51,186 nucleotides of DNA from Gnetum montanum (lineage: Eukaryota; Streptophyta; Gnetopsida; Gnetales; Gnetaceae), in NCBI GenBank assembly GCA_015680685.1, contig MNCI01001869.1, positions 1-51,186 on the forward strand. Direction: 5' to 3'. Positions 43,561 to 51,186 of the stretch are shown here, in pieces. The translations under genes and the position numbers were made by a program. How positions within the stretch are numbered: the stretch's first letter is position 1; every line of letters begins with the position of its first letter. The notes under the pieces are model-generated. The model made no database searches and was not told the origin of the DNA. It was given only the letters and a program-made list of their open reading frames with translations.

Positions 43561-46010
43561 TTCCCAAAATATTCTCATCATTACTTGAACTTCAATATTC
43601 TTGCTTTAATTTGTCATATTCATTACAAAGAATGCAAGACTCATCATCTCATGAAATATCTTCATCAATATTTTCAAATAAGAGTGGCTAATATGTTGAT
43701 CAACAATGACAATAAGGTAGATTTGACTAACGTTCTTTTGTCTACAACTGCTAAGGTGAAGATCAAGAAGAGGCTGTATTGTAGAAAATTTTGGTTTGAT
43801 GTGGACTATTTAATAGCTCATAAAGATATTATAGCTTCACATTTTGATGTTTGAATGTTGAAGAATTATAAAAAGCTCATTCATTTAAAAAAAGAAAGTT
43901 CATTAAAGGATAGAAGGAAAGAATGATTCGTAAGCTTCACTTAGATCCAGAGAGAATTTGGAATTTGTTTTGAGATAGATAGCAACATGGTTGGGATTTT
44001 TTCTTATCTATTATTCAAAATTTCTTCAATGATATTTTTAATCAGGAGGCTCTCCCAATTATGCAAGATAACTCTAGTGTTCTTGAATATCCTTTAATGA
44101 TGTTTTTGCAAGAATTCAAAGATTATCTTCTACGAAAAATGTTGATGTTAATGGATTATATGTAGAGCTTCTTAAATAGGATGGCCTATTAGTGTGGAAA
44201 GCAACTTGCAATCTTCTTATAAAAGACTTCAACATAGTTTGTGTCACTCTTGGTGTTCTAGTTAAGTAGTTTTACTTTTCAAAAAAAGAGATATGATAGA
44301 TCTTAATAATTACCAATTGATTGTAATTAATTCAATTTCACTAAGTTTTTAGGCACTATTTTGGAGAATAAAATTAGTTCATGGATAGAAATGCAAGGTC
44401 TTTATGCTTAGTCACAAGTAAGCTTTAGGAAGAATCATTTTTCTATAAACCATATAATAACTTTGCGTTATTGTGTATAGAAAGCAAAAAGGCCCAACCA
44501 TAGAACTTTTATCTATTTTGATGATTTTTCCAAGGCTAATGATTCGGTTGCTTGAGATAAACTATGAAAGAGATTAGATAGCATTAGCATTTCACAATAT
44601 CTTCTTTCTATTGCTGAAAAAATCTATAAGATGGTTAACATTCTCATTGAAGATAATCTTACTAGAGAAGGATCAATTAGCAACTCAATTAGAGTTAAAC
44701 AAGGTTGTCCTTTGTCCCCTATCCTTTTGGCATATTTAGAGATGAATTGGAGGAATGGATGCAAAATGCCTTTAATCATGGTATGTTAGTGAATAGATTA
44801 TTTTTGAGCATGCTTCTCTTTAAAGATGATGTAGCCTTTATCGCAAAATGAACTAAAGTATTAAATTATATGTTTCAAATTGTCCATGCCTACTACAACT
44901 ATTCTAGTATGAAAGTTAATATTGATAAGAATAAAATTCTAGCTTGTAATACTAGAAATAGAAATTATAATTTTTCCTTGGAGAAAAAAGATTTGATATA
45001 TGTGAATCTTATAAATATTTGGGAGTTGAATTTCCTAGTAATTATTGTTGGAATACCCTTATTGCTCAAAGGGTTTCAAGTGGCATGCAAGCTCTATTTT
45101 CTCTAAGAAATAATTATAGTAAGAAACGAATTTTGGAATGGGAGATCAAAAAGAAAATTTTTCATAGTCTTGTCTAACTTGTACTATTATATGGATGTGT
45201 TGCATGGGGACCTTCTCTTTCTACATATAATTGGAAAAAGTTAGAGCATGTTCAAAAATAGTTTCTTGTATGTGAAATTCATGTGAAAATGCAAACTTCT
45301 TATGATATCTTACTTTAAGAAGTAGATTTGCCTCCTCTTAAAGTTGAAGGCCTTTGTCAATTTATTGGTTATACTCAAAAGTTAAGTTACATGGAGGAAG
45401 TTGATTATGTTAAAGACATAATGAATGATACATAAGAAAATGGATGGTTGCATCAAAGAAAATTATGACTTCAATAATGAAATATTGTAATAAATGATAT
45501 TCCTTCAAACAAAGGGCTCTTTCAGAAAACTATAAAAGAAAATTCTTGCTAAAGTTTGGTTGAACACATAAAGGAAAAAGCATTTTTATTGACATTTTGT
45601 TAGAAGAGAGTTGTTATATAATACTTAAAAATATCTATTCTTAGCTATTCCTATTTATTTAAGAAATGAAATTGCTAGAGCAAGAGTGAGCTCTGATCAT
45701 CTCCTTATTGAGACAAGTCGTTGGATCAAGTTACCAAGAGAAGAGTATATTTTTAGACTATGTAGACAAAGCATAGAAGATGAAAAACATATTTTTTCTA
45801 TTTTTCCCATATTTCACTCATATTCAATTAAATTATACTATTTATTCTAATTTTCTGGTTGCTTTCTTTCAAATTGACCCTATTTGCTAGGGGTATTACA
45901 TCAATGATATTTTTAACTTTCTTCAAAATTATGTTGAGACTTTGTAACTATACAGCATATTCTTTGTGATTTCCTAGACATAATAAAAATTTCTAGTTTC
46001 CAATCCAAAT
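43561..46010 (+). pseudogene. LINE reverse transcriptase and C-terminal region
   Basis: A linker with open frame at 43585-43854 leads to RT. GLYVELLK and FSKKRDMIDLNNY (about 44155-44320) are the LxxIFKKGD..xxxNYR block. RVKQGCPLSP is at 44691-44720. LLFKDDVAFIA (FKDD at 44819-44830) is the catalytic block, with K where A is usual. A frameshift lies between the last two. Later blocks include the thumb region near 45060-45250 (SKKRILEWEIKKKIFHSLV, LLYGCVAWGP) and a C-terminal RLCRQSIEDEKH near 45755, a decayed Cys/His cluster. Dead by stops. Confidence 0.8.
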
Positions 46011-46461
46011 GTCTTATCTTTAGTTAAAGTGTAAAACCTTCTTTACTTTTCAGAAAATTGAAAAACAAAAATATATACAAATGAATTGCAAATATAAAAT
46101 CATAAAAAAAGAAATACATTTATAAAATCTACTAAATGCATAGTGTCTTTGCAATTAAAGTTTATGGTTTAGGTATGTCTTTGTTGTCTCTCGTTAGCTA
46201 GGAAGACATATAAACACTTATGGGTGAAGTTTAGCCAAAAACTCCTTGATAAGGAATGCTCAACTACTTGTTATTTTAGTTGCTCATGAAAACCTATTGT
46301 TAACAACTATGCATAGCCATTCAACTTGTACTCTAGTTTTCTATTTAAATAACTTTATTTATTGTAATTCATATTGTGTCCACTATCCTTTTAATTTGAA
46401 GCACAACACTAGTCCTTTTTCTCCAATATAGATAAATTTTTATTATGACAAACCCACCTCT
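46011..46461. other. No gene seen
   Basis: AT-rich flank between the LINE and element 4. The 5 bp left of element 4 would be its target duplication, but the other end lies outside the window. Confidence 0.6.
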
Positions 46462-47920
46462 TGCTGTAATGACGGAAAACGTCGGCAACTGGAAAATACT
46501 GAACAAATTCCGCGTACACAGTTTTGACCATGGATCCGCGCGAGGGCTATGCTGGAAAAACGAATCCGCGGTGCCTTGAACGGTCTTGTTGATCAGACAA
46601 GGACTTACTAATCAGTAAACCAATGAATATTTCATGAAAACGATCTGATTCGAGGAATCATAAACTGAGGGGAAAATGATGTAGGTGAATTGCAACGATG
46701 ATAACGCTAAACATGATAAGAGGAAGCTGACATAAGAGAAGCACGTAGTTTCAAGATCTGCACTTTGACTTGAAAAATGTATATTTTGTATGAGAAATTA
46801 CACTAGGGAGTCCCCGATTACTGGATGTGAAGCAAGCACAAAACAACAAGAAAACGGTCCAAACAGAAGTCCGATCTACCTCGTGGGCTAAAGCCGGAAT
46901 GCAAGGAAGGTCAAGCTCTGACGTCTACTGATCAACTGTTTCTGATCAATAGAGTCTTTCCCAGCAGAATGATTACTCCTCTCGCCGGTGCTCAAAGCGA
47001 ACTGTGCTCTGTTTCTGCTGTAAGGTGATGCTGTCAACAAGTGCCAAAGCACTGCTCTCTGTATCACTGCTCTGGAAGTGATAAGTGCTCAAGTGCTCAG
47101 AAAAAATGCCTTTGCCTCTTTGATTTGCCAACCCTTGTATCTTTGTTAACTGGGGTATTTATAAGCTGTGACGCCCTGTAGAAAAGGTGCAACAATAATG
47201 ACGTGTGCCTCGAATGTTTTGGATACTGTTGACTTGACCATTTTTTGCGTCAAACTTCCTGATTACGCACAATACACTCGTTCGCGTATTGTGCGTGTGA
47301 AGAAGAGACGTGCGTCGGGCATGTCTTAACTGTCTTTGAGTTATATTATGCTCATTCACGCTGTGTTACATGTATGAGCGTAACATGGAAACAATGGAGT
47401 TAAAGCTATTTTACGCTTGCTTACGCAGCCACGCGTAGTGAAGTGTAGAACAATGTTTAGCTTGGCGACGCAATACGCTGTGATATGCTACATTGCGTGA
47501 TGAGCGTATGATGAGTAGTCACATTTTCTTAGACCTTGCCTTTGACTATTTTGGAGGTTATTATGCTGCCATGCGTAATAGAGTGTAAACCTGGCCTTGA
47601 ACAAAAAGACTTAACAAAATACACAAGAAATCGCATATCACGCTGCTTAAGCTTCCCCCTATGTTGAAGTAACTATCCTTTTGATGCCGGACTATGTTGA
47701 AACAGCATCACGCTAAGCGCCATTACGCTATGTCGCGTGATATAGCGTAAACAAAAAAAGCATAGAAAGATTAGGAATCTGCCCAAGAAGTTGTGGACTT
47801 GATGCTACGTGCCTCTTGGTGTTGTTCTGTCTTACTCTCCCCTCTAGAATTCTAACATGCGCCCCTGCCTGGATTTCGAATCTTTGCCTAAGGCCGACTC
47901 GCAATTTTCACGGTGTTTCA
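46462..47920 (-). repeat. Element 4 3' LTR
   Basis: About 1459 bp from TGCTGTAATGACGG to CGGTGTTTCA. The left boundary is set by likeness to the element 3 LTR end (TGTGCTGT) and could be off by a few bases. It contains many short inverted pairs built on TACGC/GCGTA (for example 47405-47540 and 47710-47755), the counterpart of the GGTCACGCT palindromes of element 3. Confidence 0.85.
47156..47165 (-). promoter_or_regulatory. TATA box of element 4 LTR
   Basis: The minus strand reads CTTATAAATACCCC, a good plant TATA box, at a place comparable to the element 3 box. Confidence 0.7.
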
Positions 47921-47985
47921 ATGGCCCCTCTTTGTCGACGGTTGGAGGGCTTACCTGAAAGATGTCGATAAAGAATACGAAACAC
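47921..47985 (-). other. Polypurine tract and hairpin of element 4
   Basis: The minus strand reads GACAAAGAGGGGCCAT directly before the LTR start TGAAACACCG. The segments CTTTGTCGAC (47930-47939) and GTCGATAAAG (47964-47973) pair at 9 of 10 positions. Element 3 keeps the same stem with different bases in the loop. Confidence 0.65.
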
Positions 47986-48550
47986 TGGATTGGTAGAAGC
48001 AAGAACAACGTCAATCCATGGCTACTCAAGGATTGCCCTATCAACATGGAAAAACAAAGCTGGAGGGAATGGGAGATAGAATGGCATGGTAGGGAACAGG
48101 TTCAGAGAAGGTGTAGAATGAGGCAGGGTGGTAGGAGTATGGAATATGCTTACCGCACGCACAGAAACGTACACACACGTATGTTGACAGGAATGCTTTC
48201 AGACAAGCATAGCGCGTCAGCCTGAGATCTCTTTGTCACTGATTACAGAAGGAATGCTTGCAAAAGGAGCATGGCGCATCACTTCTGCAATATCTCTGCC
48301 AGGGGGAATGCAGAAAATGGATACTTGCGTATGTAGGTTTTGCGTGTGGAAAGCGGGTGGTGGGGATGAAAGGAAATAAGAGCTAAGGGTAGGATTTTTG
48401 AGAGGTACAGGCATGTAGATCTAAGTGGTCGGGCAGACCTGGGTAGCCTTTTCAACACGCTGTTGTACTTCACCGCTCAGATGGTCACCCCTTTGAACGA
48501 CGTCCTCAAAGCAAGTAACTTGCAACCACAGAATAAAACAGAGGGCATGA

Positions 48551-48964
48551 TTACTCAGGCGAACAAGAGGCGAGGTTGTTGAAACGAGCGTCGTTAGATG
48601 CGAGATAGAGAAATTGGGCTGTGAAGGAGGAGCCGGAGCATGAGGGCGAAGCCACCAATCCTGACGATTGGCCCAGCATATCTTCACCAAAAGGCATCAG
48701 ACACAGTGTAGCTAACTGGTTGTACAGGGAACCAGCTAGATGAATTTGTGAAGCCGGCGTCCGATGGCAATGATTGGCGGAGGTTTCCATGGTCGTTGTC
48801 GATGAGGATTTCGTCGGGGCTCCGGTTGGCGAGACTAAACTCTTAGAGGTACTACCACTGCGGCGGGCGCGGCGCTGGTATCTTTGAGGGATATGTAAGA
48901 TGCCTCCCAGCTCATCCGAGGAATCAGTAGGATGCCGACGAGGTGGCAACACTGGGACTATCAC
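48551..48964 (-). CDS. Small ORF between pol and 3' LTR of element 4, unknown function
   Basis: 137 codons open on the minus strand from the ATG at 48964 (MIVPVLPPRR) to a stop at 48551. Composition: Ser/Thr/Pro/Arg-rich first half (a QRRARRSGSTSKS basic patch), then a more hydrophobic second half (LYNQLATLCLMPFGEDML). No domain recognised. Tat-lineage elements often carry an extra ORF after pol, so this may be such an ORF or its fragment; the region further left to 47985 has only broken frames. It may equally be chance in a GC-richer region. Confidence 0.35.
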   Translation of the reverse strand: MIVPVLPPRRHPTDSSDELGGILHIPQRYQRRARRSGSTSKSLVSPTGAPTKSSSTTTMETSANHCHRTPASQIHLAGSLYNQLATLCLMPFGEDMLGQSSGLVASPSCSGSSFTAQFLYLASNDARFNNLASCSPE

Positions 48965-49029
48965 AGTATCCCACCTTGTTCGTTATGCAGCTGCACAGAG
49001 GTGATCACGCTCACTTGGTTCATATGACA

Positions 49030-49690
49030 GTAGTCTGTAAGTCCCAGTTTTGAGTCCTAGTAGACTGTCATCACTGGTTTTAAGTCTCAGTAGACCATGG
49101 TCCTAGTTTAAAGTCTGGGCGGACCGAGAAGTGCTAGTTTTACGTCGTAGCGGATGGTGGTATGTCTGATTTATGGTCTCAGAAGACCGTGCTATGGATG
49201 TCAATTTCGTGTCATGACCCAAGGACAGATCTGTGTTGGTTTTACGTCTCAGTAGATGACTACTTACCTGTGCCAGTTTAGCGTCATGGCGGACGCGTGC
49301 AAAAGATGCCAGTTTCTTTTCTTGACGAACCTGTACATCATTGCGAGTTTTTCATCGTAGCAGATGGTTGTGACTTGCCAGTTTAGCATCATAGCAGATG
49401 ATCAGTGCCAATTTAGCATCGTAGCGGATGAGTATTGCCAGTTTAGCGTCATGGCGGATGCATGCAAGGAATACCAGTTTTACGTCGTAGCGGACGATCA
49501 GCGCTAGTTTAGCGTCGTAGTGGACGATCAGTGCCAGTTTAGCATCGTAGCGGACGAGTATTTCCAGTTTAGCATTGTGGCAGACACGTGCAAGGAATAC
49601 CAGTTTTACGTCATAGTGGACGATCAGTGCCAATTTAGCGTCATAGCGAACGATCAGTGCTAGTTTAGCGTCGTAGCGGACGATGGTCGC
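49030..49690. repeat. 30-bp tandem array in the 3' region of element 4
   Basis: From about 49370 to 49690 about ten units of roughly 30 bp (GATCAGTGCCAGTTTAGCGTCGTAGCGGAC type, given here as GATCAGTGCCAGTTTAGCG then TCGTAGCGGAC). A more degenerate version with longer units (GTTTTAAGTCTCAGTAGAC) extends left to about 49030. Because 30 is divisible by three, the array gives a spurious repetitive minus-strand frame of 118 codons. Hypervariable tandem arrays after pol are established for Tat/Ogre gypsy elements and can seed satellites. Confidence 0.88.
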
Positions 49691-49719
49691 CATACTTGCT
49701 GTTGACACCGTAGATGCTA

Positions 49720-50860
49720 CTAAATGTAATACCGCTTCAGATATACATGATTTACAGGATTTGCTAATTCATTACCGTTGACGTTTGCTAATTTGAATGC
49801 TCCATTGCTGTACATGTCCACCACTAAGAAAGGGCCTTCCCAGTTTGCAGAGAACTTGCCTACTGGTTCACGCACGGCCTTAAGAACAAGATCTTCTTTC
49901 TTGATCAGGCATTGCTAAAGGTTATGACGATGCTTCTATCTCTGTTTGTCTTGATACCTTTCAATCGTGTCAAGAGCCTGTATCCGCTTCTCTTCCACTG
50001 AATCCAGATCTACGATTCGAGACTCGGTGTGTTGAGACTCATTTATAACCGCAGAGAGGACCATTCTCAGAGAAGGGATTTGCAACTCGAGGGGCAGCAC
50101 TGCTTCAGACCCGTAAACCAGGCTATAGCGCGTACTACCTGTAGCTGTCCTACACGTAGTACGATATGCCCATAGCACATTGAGGACCTATTTGTGCCAC
50201 CGCCTTTTGTTGCCGTCGAGCATTTTCTTAAGCAGATTGATGATCACTTTGTTCGTTGCTTCAGCTTAACCATTCACTTGCGGGTAATAAGGGGAAGAAA
50301 AAGATTGTCTAATGCCTAGGTTATCATAGAAGGATTTGGTTTCCGTGCTACTAAACTACGGCCCATTATCGGTCACAATAGTCATCGGGAGACCAAATCT
50401 GGTTACTATGTTGTCCAGTATAAAATGGCAAATCTGCTGAGATGTGATCTTCCGCAGGGGAACAGCGTCTACCCACTTTGTAAAGTACTCAGTAGCGGTA
50501 ATAATGAAACTATGACCTGCGGAAGATTTCGCCGTGATGGGGCCTATAATGTATAGCCCCCATCTTTGAAATGGCCATGTTATCTGTGTTGTATGTAGTT
50601 CTATGGGTGACACGTGTATAAGATTTACGTGACGCTGACACGTGTCACAGGTGTTAACCTTCGTCAGGCAATCTTTTTTCATGCGTGGCCAGTAGTATCC
50701 TAAGCAATGGATTTTTAGGGCCATAGCCCATGGTGCTACGTGGCCGCCGCACAGTCCCTCGTGAACTTCGCCGACTATGTGCCGTGCTTGGTTTTTGTCG
50801 ATGTAGGTTAGCAGAACACCATCAAAGGAGTATCTACAAAGAGTGTTGTCTCCGATGATG
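49720..50860 (-). pseudogene. Element 4 integrase (nearly complete)
   Basis: Leftwards from about 50830: HHCC zinc domain (HIVGEVHEGLCGGH, then CDTCQRH), catalytic core with RWGLYIIGPI, ATEYFTKWVDAVPLRKI and VTDNGP, then YYPQVNG-stop-AEATNK, the C-terminal WAYRTTCRTATG and the chromatin-facing end GKFSANWEGPFLVV to LKRYY with a stop at 49720-49722. The first catalytic Asp (family WGMDIIGP) is Tyr (50551-50553). The second Asp (50368-50370) and Glu (50260-50262) are kept. One further stop replaces a Q. It would insert cDNA. Damage is slight compared with the other elements here, but this copy is inactive. Confidence 0.92.
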
Positions 50861-51049
50861 ACGTATTGCCTAGCTCACTTACGGATTGCGTCTTTCTATG
50901 CGCATGTCAATGAAGACGGTAGCTCACCCTGTAAAAGGTAAGTTTTAATGTCTTCGTACCATTCAGGCGTGCTCTCCTCGAGAAGAGAGGAGATTTACGC
51001 CATCTGAATGATAGGATCTGTGCAGTCTGTAATCAATGCGGGGCAGGTG

Positions 51050-51186
51050 TCAAAAAGATGTGCAGGCACGTTCAAAGCCAGTGTTGCCAGTGCATCGGCC
51101 AGTGTGTTATCCATGCGAGGCACGTGCTGGGCATCGATGGTCGCAAATCGTCTCAGAAGATCTTTAGCCGTATCACAGTAGGGCTG
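51050..51186 (-). pseudogene. Element 4 RNase H, C-terminal end (partial)
   Basis: From the window edge the minus strand reads FATIDAQHVPRMDNTLADAL then ATLA, the end of gypsy RNase H (family VPRxxNxxADALAxLA). A linker of about 60-70 codons with two stops then leads to the integrase zinc domain. The palm of RT and earlier parts lie outside the window. Confidence 0.85.

Larger units (their letters stand above)
42790..46010 (+). mobile_element. Non-LTR retrotransposon (LINE) relic
   Basis: One plus-strand ORF2 carries an AP-type endonuclease followed by reverse transcriptase and a C-terminal Cys/His-like region, broken by stops and frameshifts. No LTRs flank it. The tail end near 46010 has no clear poly(A), which could mean an RTE-like 3' end or loss of the end. 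The RT phrase RVKQGCPLSP and the C-terminal layout are common in plant LINEs; the clade is not settled. Confidence 0.82.
46462..51186 (-). mobile_element. Element 4: younger Tat-like Ty3/gypsy element, 3' part only
   Basis: In minus orientation the window shows the end of RNase H, integrase with the pol stop codon at 49720-49722, a 30-bp tandem array, a small ORF, hairpin and polypurine tract, and the 3' LTR. The rest lies beyond the right edge. CpG dinucleotides are frequent, unlike in every neighbour, and coding sequence has only a few stops, so it inserted more recently. LTR ends, polypurine tract, hairpin and 3' repeats show kinship with element 3. Confidence 0.9.

Noticed and set aside
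47844-48473. Several 60-90 codon frames next to the element 4 LTR
   Set aside because: Overlapping in different frames and strands, no motif, in non-coding 3' region.
49352-49708. Repetitive 118-codon protein or CRISPR-like array
   Set aside because: The 30-bp units are contiguous with no unique spacers, and the frame is a by-product of unit length. The context is a plant retrotransposon.
1-51186. tRNA, rRNA, telomeric repeats, organelle insertions
   Set aside because: No cloverleaf, rRNA core, TTTAGGG array or organelle gene recognised by eye; a covariance-model scan would be decisive.

Overview
This is nuclear DNA from a plant with a large, repeat-rich genome. It contains plant-type Ty3/gypsy LTR retrotransposons, a Ty1/copia scrap, a hAT-like transposase relic and a LINE. 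There is no intact cellular gene, no RNA gene and no prokaryotic feature. Nearly every reading frame carries TGG/CAG/CAA-to-stop changes, as expected of old methylated transposons decaying by C-to-T transitions. A gymnosperm would fit, but the sequence does not prove it.

Layout. Positions 1-150 hold the end of a copia integrase (-), followed by minisatellites at 534-906. A decayed (+) reading frame of unknown family starts at 1024 and is cut at 1311 by element 1. Element 1 (gypsy, tRNA-Asp-type primer site, minus strand) spans 1312-30965 and holds two younger insertions. Element 3 (3741-13517, minus) sits in its third ORF. Element 2 (21388-30529, minus) sits in its 5' LTR. All three have matching 5-bp target duplications, with one mismatch for element 1. 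The (+) frame resumes in phase at 30971 and runs to about 32620, with one good and one possible short intron.

A DUF4371/hAT-type transposase relic (-) lies at 34280-36040. Element 5 (36063-39404, plus strand) is a gag-only relative of element 1 in opposite orientation, with a truncated right LTR. AT-rich DNA follows, then a LINE (42790-46010, +). Element 4 (46462 to the window end, minus) is a younger, CpG-rich gypsy element related to element 3. It shows its 3' LTR, a small 3' ORF, a 30-bp tandem array, and the integrase and end of RNase H.

Each LTR element keeps gag or integrase pieces. None of the four LTR elements seen in full retains a recognisable reverse transcriptase palm, so none looks autonomous. 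Several single-N joins are flanked by duplicated or inverted contig ends and look like assembly artefacts. The most unusual items are the host frame split in phase by element 1, a long third ORF in element 1 with an LTR-like TATA segment upstream, about 180-bp palindrome-bearing modules in the element 3 LTRs, and a hairpin beside the polypurine tract shared by elements 3 and 4. I found no convincing new multi-gene system.
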